Origin: Bacilli bacterium
GTDB lineage: Bacteria > Bacillota_I > Bacilli_A > RFN20 > CAG-826
Direction: 5' to 3'
DNA length: 64,000 nt
Assembly (NCBI GenBank): GCA_017502465.1
Contig: JAFVUY010000050.1
Span: 1-64,000 of the forward strand
Position 1 is the stretch's first letter, and each line of letters starts with the position of its first letter. The position numbers and the translations under genes are program-made. Below are positions 16,046-25,078 of the stretch, piece by piece. Below the pieces are notes generated by a model that had not been told where the DNA came from, did not search any database, and worked only from the letters and a program-made list of their open reading frames with translations.

Positions 16046-18007
16046 ATGAAATTAAAATATCTTATTGCATCTCTTCTTGCCTTTTTCCCATTATCACTTG
16101 TCTCTTGTGGTGGAAGTTCCACCCCATCAGAAAGTGAACAAGTAAACAAAATTGTTTTAACTGCAACTGAAGTTGACCTAGTTATCGGTGAATCTTACCT
16201 CTTAGGTATCGCGTTCACTGATGTTGATCCAAGCGAATTAACAAGTTATACATCAAGTAACACCGACATTGTTTCTGTCAGTGAATCCGGTTTAGTTGTT
16301 GCAACTGGACCAGGAAGTGCGACAGTTTCAGTTAATAAAGGTGACGCATCCGCGGAATGTGAGTTCAACGTTTCTTATGGCACACAAGTTCCTGTTATTC
16401 ACGTTGATGGAATTCTTAATAATTTTCTTGAATTAGATTTAGAATCATCATTCCAATTAAACATTTCTGTTTCTTTCAGCGGACAACGTTATGCGATTAC
16501 CAATCCATCTATTTCTATTGAAGAAGGTGGAACAGGTGAGGCAACAATTTCTGATAACGTTATCACACCTAGTAAAACAGGTGACTTTGTCTTAAAAATC
16601 ACCGGTTCATTTAATGACTTCACACTTCATCCATATTATATTGATGTCACTGTTAAAGACGCGGTTACATTCTATTTAAGAGATGGAGATGAAGGATTTG
16701 AATATAAAGAAGTTAACTTATATTCTCTTTCTGAATTTGGAGGTAAAGAATATAAAGATTCCTTCACTCCAAATCCTGCAATTTCAATTAATGGAGAAGT
16801 CTTTACTACTGGAATCGCAATCGATTTAATCGACCTTGACTCTGTTGTTAATTACAACCAAACCACTAATACAATTACTCCAATTAAAGCCGGGGTTGCT
16901 TCACTTCGTCTTACATATGGAGAATACCAAAAATCATATATTGTCAGAGTTAACCACGTTTTCGGTGGCAATATTGGTAATGAACCATATGTTATCGATG
17001 CCTCTACAGGCGTCTTACCAAGTGAAGAAATTTTTAAAGACTTCCCTGGTGATAACAAAATCATTAAAGCCACTAACCTTGACGGAACGCTTGATTATGA
17101 AGTTGTTGATGGAAAAGTCTTTGGCATTCAAGCCAATAACTTTGAAGAACAACAAGTCGTTGTTTATAACTCCAAAATCGCCTTCATCGTCAATATTAAG
17201 GCTTACACAAAAATCCTTAGAACTCCTGAAGACTTAAATGTTTTCATCATCAATTTCGGTGAAGATACAAGTAAAGTTCAAACATTTAGAAACGACGGTT
17301 ACTATATTTTAGCTAATGACATTGATTGCTCTGGATATACTTATCCAAACCAAACACGTATGTTAGGTATGAGCTCAAATCAAATCGATGCGAACTGCGG
17401 TTTCGTTGGAACATTTGATGGTCAAGGCCACACTATTAGTAATTTAAAAGCACCTAAGGGTGGATTATTCTTAATCATCGGTAATGGCGCGGTTATTAAA
17501 AACGTTGGATTTAAAGATGCAGTTTTAGACACATCTAAAGACAATGATAAATTCGTTTTAGCGACATATATTTACGCGGCAGATATCTCAAACATCTTTA
17601 TTTCCTCATCATCTTTAATTGAATCCGTAAATAATGCATTGGTCGCGGCGTGTGTCACAAACACATGTGCGATGTATAATTCCTTATTTGAATTCTATGG
17701 GGATGCCACAGTGAATCAAAACTTTGGATCGTTTATGCACGTTCCAAACACTAACTTCAATTACCATCCAAAATATTTGGCTAATTGTCATTTAATTTCT
17801 GAAATTCCTATGACAGTGGCGAATAACAACAGATATTTTGATGCGATTGATTATGAAATCGAAGGTTGGACATATAACAATATTCCAAACATCAAACACT
17901 ATTTAAATGAAAACGAATTCATTAATAGTGAAAATGATTTTTCAACATTTGATTCTAGATACTGGGATACAACCACTATTCCAGGAAGATTAATTTGGAG
18001 AGACTAA
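16046..18007 (+). CDS. Lipoprotein with BIG2 Ig-like domain and GLUG-type beta-helix region
   Basis: The protein of 653 residues has a lipobox (LVSC, Cys21). A BIG2-like domain spans about residues 33-112 (LTATEVDLVIGESYLL, then GLVVATGPGSATVSV). Further beta-rich domains follow. Near residues 420-500 a GLUG-like turn pattern appears (YYILANDIDCSGY, GFVGTFDGQGHTISNL, GGLFLIIGNGAVIKNVGF). These parts are typical of surface adhesion or glycan-contact proteins in Firmicutes. No catalytic residues were recognised. It sits just before the ATPase gene in the same operon. Confidence 0.72.
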   Translation: MKLKYLIASLLAFFPLSLVSCGGSSTPSESEQVNKIVLTATEVDLVIGESYLLGIAFTDVDPSELTSYTSSNTDIVSVSESGLVVATGPGSATVSVNKGDASAECEFNVSYGTQVPVIHVDGILNNFLELDLESSFQLNISVSFSGQRYAITNPSISIEEGGTGEATISDNVITPSKTGDFVLKITGSFNDFTLHPYYIDVTVKDAVTFYLRDGDEGFEYKEVNLYSLSEFGGKEYKDSFTPNPAISINGEVFTTGIAIDLIDLDSVVNYNQTTNTITPIKAGVASLRLTYGEYQKSYIVRVNHVFGGNIGNEPYVIDASTGVLPSEEIFKDFPGDNKIIKATNLDGTLDYEVVDGKVFGIQANNFEEQQVVVYNSKIAFIVNIKAYTKILRTPEDLNVFIINFGEDTSKVQTFRNDGYYILANDIDCSGYTYPNQTRMLGMSSNQIDANCGFVGTFDGQGHTISNLKAPKGGLFLIIGNGAVIKNVGFKDAVLDTSKDNDKFVLATYIYAADISNIFISSSSLIESVNNALVAACVTNTCAMYNSLFEFYGDATVNQNFGSFMHVPNTNFNYHPKYLANCHLISEIPMTVANNNRYFDAIDYEIEGWTYNNIPNIKHYLNENEFINSENDFSTFDSRYWDTTTIPGRLIWRD

Positions 18008-18029
18008 TTAAATAGAAAGGGCTTTCTTT

Positions 18030-19505
18030 ATGGCTACATTATCTTTTAAAAATGTAAACAAAGTTTACGATAACAACGTACAAGCGGTATTTGATTTTAA
18101 CTTAGAGGTCAAAGACAAAGAATTTATCGTCTTCGTCGGTCCATCTGGATGTGGTAAATCCACAACTTTAAGAATGGTCGCTGGTTTTGAAGAAATCACC
18201 GATGGTGAAATCTATATTGGAGACAAAATTATCAACTTAATGCCTCCAAAAGATAGAGATATCGCGATGGTTTTCCAAAACTACGCGTTATATCCTCATA
18301 TGACAGTCTACGACAATATGGCGTTCGCTCTTAAATTACGTAAGGTTAGAATGCCTTTAAAAGCTTTGGATTCTAAAAACCCAAATTATATTGAGAAAAA
18401 ACGTGTCATTATTGAAACGAAACAAAATGAATTAAATGAAGGTTTAAAAGAATTAAAAGAAAGAAAAGCTGGTAAAGACGCGATTACTGAATTTAAGTTC
18501 CGTAAATCAAATGAAGCAAAACAACTTTTATTACAACTTGAAGAAGAGTACTCCTCTTTAGTACTTTCTTACGATAAAGATAAAGTCCTTTTACTCGAAA
18601 AACAAATTAGCTCTCTTAAAAAAGAAAATCCTGAAAACATTGAAGAAATCTCCAAATTAGAAAAAGAATTAGCTCTCGTTTTAGCGGATGAAAGTGTTCC
18701 TGTTTATACTTATAGACATTACACAAATAAAGAAATCGCAGATAGAGTTATGGAAACCGCGGAAATCCTTGGCTTAATTCCATATCTTAAACGTAAACCT
18801 GCTGCTCTTTCCGGCGGTCAAAGACAACGTGTTGCCTTAGGCCGTGCGATTGTTAGAAAACCAAAAGTCTTCTTAATGGACGAACCACTTTCTAACTTAG
18901 ACGCAAAACTCCGCGTTCAAACAAGAAGCGAAATCATTAAAATTCATAGACAAGTCGGTGCAACGACAATTTATGTCACCCACGACCAAACTGAAGCTAT
19001 GACTATGGCGAGCCGTATTGTCATTATGAAAGACGGCTATATCCAACAAGTTGGAACACCAGAAGAAGTCTACGCTTCTCCAGAAAATATGTTTGTCGGT
19101 GGTTTCATTGGTTCACCATCCATGAACTTTGTTAACGGAATTTATGATGGAAAAGATTTCCTTGTCGAAGGCGAATCTAATTTAAAAATTAAATTAAACA
19201 AAGAACAAAAAGAATTATTAAAAAACCATATCAATACACCACTTTCATTAGGTATTAGACCTGAAGATATCTACATTGAAAATGATTTAGGCAATGAAAA
19301 CCCAGGTCAAAAGATCACTATCCCATGTGATTTCTGTGAATTACTTGGTCATGAAAAAATTGTTTATGGTGTTATCGATAAACAAAAATTAACAATTAAA
19401 ATCCCTGCTAAATATCAAATTAACACTGGAGACGCTGTCACATTCTGTTTTGACAACAACAAAGTCTTATTCTTTGATCGTGAATCAACAATAAGGATTA
19501 GATAA
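18030..19505 (+). CDS. Sugar ABC transporter ATPase (MsmK/UgpC type) with a large helical insertion
   Basis: The protein of 491 residues has every motif of the MsmK/UgpC ATPases: Walker A GPSGCGKST (about 36-44), the Q-loop stretch MVFQNYALYPHM, signature LSGGQRQRVALG (about 259-270), Walker B VFLMDEPLSNLD, the switch VTHDQTEAM and a C-terminal TOBE-like domain. The usual length is about 370. The extra roughly 120 residues (about 108-230) lie between ALKLRKV and the NKEIADRVMETAEIL helix and are highly charged and coiled-coil-like (KENPENIEEISKLEKELALV). Large insertions are known in mycoplasma UgpC. It energises the importer encoded around it. Confidence 0.93.
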   Translation: MATLSFKNVNKVYDNNVQAVFDFNLEVKDKEFIVFVGPSGCGKSTTLRMVAGFEEITDGEIYIGDKIINLMPPKDRDIAMVFQNYALYPHMTVYDNMAFALKLRKVRMPLKALDSKNPNYIEKKRVIIETKQNELNEGLKELKERKAGKDAITEFKFRKSNEAKQLLLQLEEEYSSLVLSYDKDKVLLLEKQISSLKKENPENIEEISKLEKELALVLADESVPVYTYRHYTNKEIADRVMETAEILGLIPYLKRKPAALSGGQRQRVALGRAIVRKPKVFLMDEPLSNLDAKLRVQTRSEIIKIHRQVGATTIYVTHDQTEAMTMASRIVIMKDGYIQQVGTPEEVYASPENMFVGGFIGSPSMNFVNGIYDGKDFLVEGESNLKIKLNKEQKELLKNHINTPLSLGIRPEDIYIENDLGNENPGQKITIPCDFCELLGHEKIVYGVIDKQKLTIKIPAKYQINTGDAVTFCFDNNKVLFFDRESTIRIR

Positions 19506-19507
19506 TA

Positions 19508-19840
19508 ATGTGTTTTATACGATATGCCTCAACTAATGACATCACTTCTAAAAAAGGAAAGATGCCGATGATTGAGGCGAAAGCATCTCCTCATGTTATC
19601 TTCTCTGATATTAAGAAATATCTAAGTGAACATGGTTATGAAGATATCATTGCCAGAGAAGATTACTTCGATATATTTAGCAAATTGAACAACTTTGAAA
19701 TCTCCTTCAACATTGTTCTTAACGAAGGAAAAAGTTTAATCTCTATCTCTGTTTATAGTGAGAAAAGAAGATTTAACACAAAATCTACATTAAATAAAAT
19801 TTATCAAGATATCGAAAAATTATTAGAAAGGTATAGGTAA
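19508..19840 (+). CDS. Small uncharacterised protein inside the ABC importer operon
   Basis: The frame is 110 codons from 19508; an internal start at 19568 with AGGAA 8 nt before it would give 90 residues and is at least as likely. The protein is a soluble alpha/beta-looking polypeptide without membrane segments or cysteine motifs (from 19568: MIEAKASPHVIFSDIKKYL; ending LNKIYQDIEKLLERYR). I do not recognise the family. It lies between the ATPase and permease genes with 2- and 5-nt gaps, so it is cotranscribed with them and may assist or regulate the transporter. Confidence 0.7.
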   Translation: MCFIRYASTNDITSKKGKMPMIEAKASPHVIFSDIKKYLSEHGYEDIIAREDYFDIFSKLNNFEISFNIVLNEGKSLISISVYSEKRRFNTKSTLNKIYQDIEKLLERYR

Positions 19841-19845
19841 TTTAC

Positions 19846-20766
19846 GTGGCAAAAACAAAAATTAAAAACACTCGTAGAAATAAAAGACTTTTGTTTTATT
19901 GCATCGTTTTAGCGTTGCCTATATTACAATTCTTAATTTTCTATCTTTACGTTAATATCGATAGCCTTGTTTTAGCGTTCCAACATTATGAAATTAAAGA
20001 CGGTGCACTCGGCTATAATGTTACTTTCGCGGGATTTTCTAACTTTATAAATGTTTTTAACATTTTGAAAAGTAAACCTCAATTATTAGAAAACTCCCTC
20101 ATCTTAGCAGCATGTGAATTATTAATTGGTATCCCACTTGCTTTATTATTCTCTTATTACATTTATAAGAAAAGATTTATGGGTGGATGGTTTAGAGTTT
20201 TACTTTTCCTCCCTCAAATCATTTCCGGAACAGTTTTCGTTATTATTGTCAAAGTCTTATTAGGCGAAGCTCTTCCATATTACAATTTACCAAACTTACT
20301 TGATAATAAAGTAGAAGTGACAAGATTCACTCTTATTGCCTTTACTTTATTCTTAAGTTTTGGCACGAACGTTCTTTTATTTACAGGTGCAATGAGTAAC
20401 ATTTCTCCAAGTCTTATTGAGGCTAGCGAATTGGATGGTTGTAATCCAATTCAAGAATTATTCCATGTTACTATTCCATGCATCTTCCCAACCGTTGTGA
20501 CATTTATCATTATGATTTTCTCATCGATATTCGTTAACCAGATGTATTTGTTTACCTTTGCTTTGAATAACGATAGATTGTCCACGATTGGTTTCTTCTT
20601 ATATCAACAATCCCAAGCTAAAGGTGGCGGTTTAGTCCCACAAGACGCAACCGTTGCAAGTTTCTCAACTTTATCAGCGTTCTCACTATTGATTACTCTT
20701 ATTTTGTTCCCACTTAGTCTTGGAATTAGAAAATTATTGACCAAATTTGGTCCAAGTGCGAGGTAG
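19846..20766 (+). CDS. Sugar ABC transporter permease (MalF/LplB-like)
   Basis: The protein of 306 residues has about six membrane segments and the ATPase-docking EAA loop seen as EASELDGCNPIQELFHVTIP (about residues 197-216). Size and order match the first permease of Firmicute oligosaccharide importers (MsmF, UgpA, LplB). The start is a GTG at 19846, 5 nt after the previous stop, with AGGTAA before it. It pairs with the permease at 20775 and the ATPase at 18030. Confidence 0.92.
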   Translation: MAKTKIKNTRRNKRLLFYCIVLALPILQFLIFYLYVNIDSLVLAFQHYEIKDGALGYNVTFAGFSNFINVFNILKSKPQLLENSLILAACELLIGIPLALLFSYYIYKKRFMGGWFRVLLFLPQIISGTVFVIIVKVLLGEALPYYNLPNLLDNKVEVTRFTLIAFTLFLSFGTNVLLFTGAMSNISPSLIEASELDGCNPIQELFHVTIPCIFPTVVTFIIMIFSSIFVNQMYLFTFALNNDRLSTIGFFLYQQSQAKGGGLVPQDATVASFSTLSAFSLLITLILFPLSLGIRKLLTKFGPSAR

Positions 20767-20774
20767 GTGATATT

Positions 20775-21752
20775 ATGGCAAAATTAAATCTTAAATCGCA
20801 TAAAAATAAAATCAAACAAAACTCTGTTACAGGCACAATTTTCTACGCCTGTATCTGCGCGATTCTTATCTTATTTACAATTGTTTTATCATTTGTTATT
20901 TGTTGGACTCTTTTAAATTCCTTAAAGGATGGATTTGATTTAGAAGATGGTAACTATTTTGGTTTACCAAATTTAAGCGCATATCCAAATCATGGAATTT
21001 TTGATAACTTTGTTAACATTCTTTTAAACTTCAAAATTAGAGTAGGGTTACAAACATATTATTCTTCTATCTTTGGAGAAATTGTTTGCCCCGCAAAAGA
21101 AGTTAGTTACTTAGAAATGTTAGGCTACACTCTCGTATACGCGGGTGTCGGCGCGCTTTTCCAAGCAGTTTTACCTGCAATCGTTGCCTTTATGCTTTGT
21201 AAATATCGTTTCAAAGTTTCAAAGATTATCTACGCGATTGCTTTGGTTGTTTATATTATTCCAATCGTTGGTAACTATCCAGCAATGATTACATTAATGA
21301 GAGACTTGGGTATTTATAACACCTTACACGGCTCTCTTATTCAAAAATTTAATTTCTTCGGAATGTATTTCTTTGTTTTCTATGCATATTTTGAAAATTA
21401 TTCCGATTCATATTTAGAAGCTGCGGAAATCGACGGGGCCACTCAACTTAATTGCCTCACAAGAATCGCTCTTCCAATGGCCTCTAAATTAATTGCGACA
21501 GTATTTTTAATCTCCTTTGTTAACTTATGGAATGATTATCAATCCCCATTACTTTATATGCCAAGTTATCCAACACTTGCATATGCAATTTATGTCTTAT
21601 GTACCACAAGTGGTAATAATATTTCCATTGTTGTTACATCAAGTATGAAGTTTGCTGGAGTTATTTGTACTTCCTTACCAATCGTCTTATTATTTATCTT
21701 CTTAAAAGACAAACTTATGACAAATTTATCACTTGGAGGTGTTAAAGAATAA
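20775..21752 (+). CDS. Sugar ABC transporter permease (MalG/LplC-like)
   Basis: The protein of 325 residues has about six membrane segments and the EAA motif EAAEIDGATQLNCLTRIALP (about residues 215-234), the second permease of the importer. A loop of about 60 residues between the first two membrane segments (LEDGNYFGLPNLSAYPNHG onward) is longer than in MalG. The stop codon overlaps the start of the next gene by one base. Confidence 0.92.
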   Translation: MAKLNLKSHKNKIKQNSVTGTIFYACICAILILFTIVLSFVICWTLLNSLKDGFDLEDGNYFGLPNLSAYPNHGIFDNFVNILLNFKIRVGLQTYYSSIFGEIVCPAKEVSYLEMLGYTLVYAGVGALFQAVLPAIVAFMLCKYRFKVSKIIYAIALVVYIIPIVGNYPAMITLMRDLGIYNTLHGSLIQKFNFFGMYFFVFYAYFENYSDSYLEAAEIDGATQLNCLTRIALPMASKLIATVFLISFVNLWNDYQSPLLYMPSYPTLAYAIYVLCTTSGNNISIVVTSSMKFAGVICTSLPIVLLFIFLKDKLMTNLSLGGVKE

Positions 21753-24700
21753 TGAAAAAAAGACTATTTGTTTTTGCCACTGCATCGATTGTTTGTGGCA
21801 TTATCTTTGCTAGTGTCATTCAAGATAACACCCAAATTAGAAATGCTTTTGCGAGCAACTCTCACACCAGTAGTTGTAATTGGAACCATTACAACGAACT
21901 CCTTCCTACATATAACGAAAACGGAGTTAAAGAATATTGGATTTGTTGTGACCATCCACATTTAGGACCATCTTTAAGTGCTCCTACAAGTGGAAAAGTC
22001 ACTAATAGAAGTGCGAGTAGCGACTTTAGAAAAACTATTCAACCTGCGGATATTAGATATTTAAAACCTTATAATGAACCATTAGATTTTTCTGATGGTT
22101 ATTTGCCTTCTATCTTAACCCATAATAGCAACGTTAAATCTGCGACAGTTACTGACGAAGGTGAATATAAATTTGTTGTGAAAAACGGTAGTTTTGGCGT
22201 TTTCCTTAGCAAATATTATTTAGATCAGGTCTTTTCTGATCCAAGTGTTGTTGCGATTAACTTTGAAGCAAAAGGTGACTTCGCCACAAACAACTTCAGA
22301 AGAAAATATTATGATCCCCTTAAAAATGCTTGGACAAATAGAACTTACGAGTCCAATCACTCTGCATATGGTATTACCCAAAATTGGAAAACATTCACAT
22401 ATACACGTGAATATTATGATTTATATCAAGAAGGTGAAACCTTCCTTTGTGGAGGAAACGTTAGTGAAAATAACTATATTCTTATCGACAATATTACTCC
22501 AGTTAAAGTTCATTTAGATCCTTATCGTTTTGAAAATGGCGGTATTAGAGATACATGGAATTTCTACACCCCAGGCCACTCTGATAGCGGATATATTTAT
22601 TACGAAGCTCCTGAAAGAATTTTCCGCGCACACGATGATAATAAAGGAGTTCTTACTGAAGCGGGTTATGACTATGACCACAAATCAGAAGGTAGACGCT
22701 CCATTAGAATTGGTAAAAATAATGGTTATGTTGCCTTTTATTTAAGAAATAATATTCAAACCATTTTAGGAGATGACGATATTATCTTATTTGATTTTAT
22801 GTCTTCAATAGGCATTAACTCCAACTTAACGGCTAAAAATCTCACTGACGGCATGAACCAAATCGGTTTTGCTCCTAATGGAGTTCATCCTGGAAATCAA
22901 TGGGTGACATATGCTTTCACAAAGAGCAATATTACCTCTGATGGCAGATTCCTTATTGTTCAAGGTAGTACCAGTGGATATTACTATTTTGATAATATCC
23001 GTATTGTTAAAAATAATGGATATGTCAATCAAGGTAATATTCATCTTGAAAAAGGTGAAGGATATTCACTTACCACTTCACACAATATCGATAAAGTTGA
23101 ATACATCGCGATTAACGATATTGAAGCAAGTCCAAGCGACACAAATATTTCTGTTTCTGGAAGAACAGTTAATTTATCAAGCGCCTTGATGGAAGAAGGC
23201 AAAATCACAAAATTCTTAATTGTTTATGAACATAACTACCAGTTATATTCCAATTACACTTTCTTCGAACCAAATGTTTTCACAAAACAAAGCGATGTTA
23301 GTCTTTCTATTGCCTATGGTGATAGTGGATACCACACATTATCTGGTTATTCAAACATTTATCGAATGACATGTAATGGAAAAGAAGTTCCGTTTGAAGT
23401 CAGTGGGGCAAATTATTTAATTCCTAAAGCCGCGCTTATTGAACTTCTTGAAACATCTAATAATAAAAAAGTAAGCGGTAAAATCAATTTAGATTTATAT
23501 TCATTAACCGCGAAATATAGAATTCCATTTAACATTACAGTTTCTAACAACGTTGATGTTAAACCAATTCCAAATTATCAAGGTGAAGGTATTAAAACTC
23601 ACGCTTATTCCTTCTCATCTGAATTAGGTGATCAAAATACTTACGCACCTTATTTAAACACAACAAAAATTGCCGAATATAACAATGTCGGTTATGAAAT
23701 TATTTACGAACAAAGAGTTCACGTCCTCACCGACCACTCTAAATCTAAAAACGCAATTAATTTCTTGTTAGATAACGCTCAAAGATTGGGCAAAAAAGTT
23801 ATCTTATCAGAAGATGCCTTTGGTTTATTCTCCAAACAAACTCAATCCCTTATTGGAAACGATGTTATGAACGGCTCTTCGGTTTATTCTCACTTTAATA
23901 GTGAAGCTGAACTTGATTCCTTTGTTGAATCAAGACTCAAATTATATATTGATCATCCAGCTTGCTATGGGGTCTCTATTGGTGATGAACAATCTTATGA
24001 TCAAATTGTCAATGGCTTTAAAGATATCATGCAATCACTTCACCGTGTTTTAACTAAACTCGGAAGAACTGATTTCTATCTTGGTAATAACTTACATCCA
24101 TTCTCCGCGAGCGATGAAACTCTTGCCGGCGCAAATTATAAGACAGCATCTGATGCCGAAAATTACCACGAACTTAATTATCTTACTTACTTAAACGCTT
24201 ACTTAAACGCAAGCGGTAATGACTATATTCAGTTCGACGCTTATCCATTCGCAGATAATAAAAAAGGCGGAAACTATGGTAAACACTCTGATCCTGATAT
24301 CACAACAGCAAATGGCATTACATATTTCTATATGGCGAACTTATTATTAGTCGCTAACTTTGCAAAAGAAAACAATCTTGAACTTAAGATGGTTGGTCAA
24401 TCTACCACATATTACGGCACCCGTATTATTGATAGAAAAGATATGGCGTGGATTTATAACATGATGCTTGGTATGGGTGTCAAACATATTTCTAGCTTCG
24501 TCTATTGCAATAGAGGTACTTCGGGCGTTTCAAAAGAAGGATGGCTTGACGAATCTTCTCCACTTAATGGTAACGGAGAAAGAAATGATCATTATTATCT
24601 TTTCCAATCCACCCTTATGGAAATTCAACAATTCTCAAAATTCATCTCAGCGTTTGATTATGAGTGGTGTAATTTATTTAACTTCACACCTTCCTGGATT

Positions 24701-25063
24701 GAATCAACCTTTCAAGGAAAGGTAAAACCAAATACTGCTTATGTTTATGAATATATGAGAAGTATGTCTTCATATTCTTCCACTAAGACATATGGAGAAT
24801 TCTCTTCCCTTACAGTTAACCAAGACTGGGTTTTGGTTTCGGGTTTAAAAGCTAAAGCTGATGGAAAGAAAATGTTTATGATTCAAAACGTTTACAACAA
24901 CTTTGAAAACGAATTATTACAAAATATCACAGTTACCTTAAATGGCACATATAACTATGCGGTCATTTATGAATCTGGTTTACCACGTGTTGTGACATTA
25001 AATAGCAAAACACTTAATTTACAATTATCGAGTGGTAGAGCAGCCTTTGTGCTTGTTTACTAA
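21752..25063 (+). CDS. Large secreted protein: twin jelly-roll-like modules plus a TIM-barrel-like glycosidase domain
   Basis: The protein of 1103 residues starts with a signal peptide (about residues 1-34, ending IRNAFAS). Residues about 40-90 repeat the WNHY...NGVKEYWICC..PH motif of the 4311 protein, and about 95-425 are its two modules. A beta-rich linker follows to about 610. The C-terminal half (about 620-1103) looks like a clan GH-A type barrel: GVSIGDEQSYD holds a candidate acid/base glutamate, followed by YIQFDAYPF and HISSFVYCNRG strands. It is probably an extracellular enzyme acting on the polymer before import. The family could not be named. Confidence 0.68.
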   Translation: MKKRLFVFATASIVCGIIFASVIQDNTQIRNAFASNSHTSSCNWNHYNELLPTYNENGVKEYWICCDHPHLGPSLSAPTSGKVTNRSASSDFRKTIQPADIRYLKPYNEPLDFSDGYLPSILTHNSNVKSATVTDEGEYKFVVKNGSFGVFLSKYYLDQVFSDPSVVAINFEAKGDFATNNFRRKYYDPLKNAWTNRTYESNHSAYGITQNWKTFTYTREYYDLYQEGETFLCGGNVSENNYILIDNITPVKVHLDPYRFENGGIRDTWNFYTPGHSDSGYIYYEAPERIFRAHDDNKGVLTEAGYDYDHKSEGRRSIRIGKNNGYVAFYLRNNIQTILGDDDIILFDFMSSIGINSNLTAKNLTDGMNQIGFAPNGVHPGNQWVTYAFTKSNITSDGRFLIVQGSTSGYYYFDNIRIVKNNGYVNQGNIHLEKGEGYSLTTSHNIDKVEYIAINDIEASPSDTNISVSGRTVNLSSALMEEGKITKFLIVYEHNYQLYSNYTFFEPNVFTKQSDVSLSIAYGDSGYHTLSGYSNIYRMTCNGKEVPFEVSGANYLIPKAALIELLETSNNKKVSGKINLDLYSLTAKYRIPFNITVSNNVDVKPIPNYQGEGIKTHAYSFSSELGDQNTYAPYLNTTKIAEYNNVGYEIIYEQRVHVLTDHSKSKNAINFLLDNAQRLGKKVILSEDAFGLFSKQTQSLIGNDVMNGSSVYSHFNSEAELDSFVESRLKLYIDHPACYGVSIGDEQSYDQIVNGFKDIMQSLHRVLTKLGRTDFYLGNNLHPFSASDETLAGANYKTASDAENYHELNYLTYLNAYLNASGNDYIQFDAYPFADNKKGGNYGKHSDPDITTANGITYFYMANLLLVANFAKENNLELKMVGQSTTYYGTRIIDRKDMAWIYNMMLGMGVKHISSFVYCNRGTSGVSKEGWLDESSPLNGNGERNDHYYLFQSTLMEIQQFSKFISAFDYEWCNLFNFTPSWIESTFQGKVKPNTAYVYEYMRSMSSYSSTKTYGEFSSLTVNQDWVLVSGLKAKADGKKMFMIQNVYNNFENELLQNITVTLNGTYNYAVIYESGLPRVVTLNSKTLNLQLSSGRAAFVLVY

Positions 25064-25078
25064 GGGAGATGAACATTA

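Noticed and set aside
16836-17237. Forward open frame of 133 codons in another frame
   Set aside because: Shadow inside the BIG2 lipoprotein gene; Leu/Thr-biased translation with no start signal.
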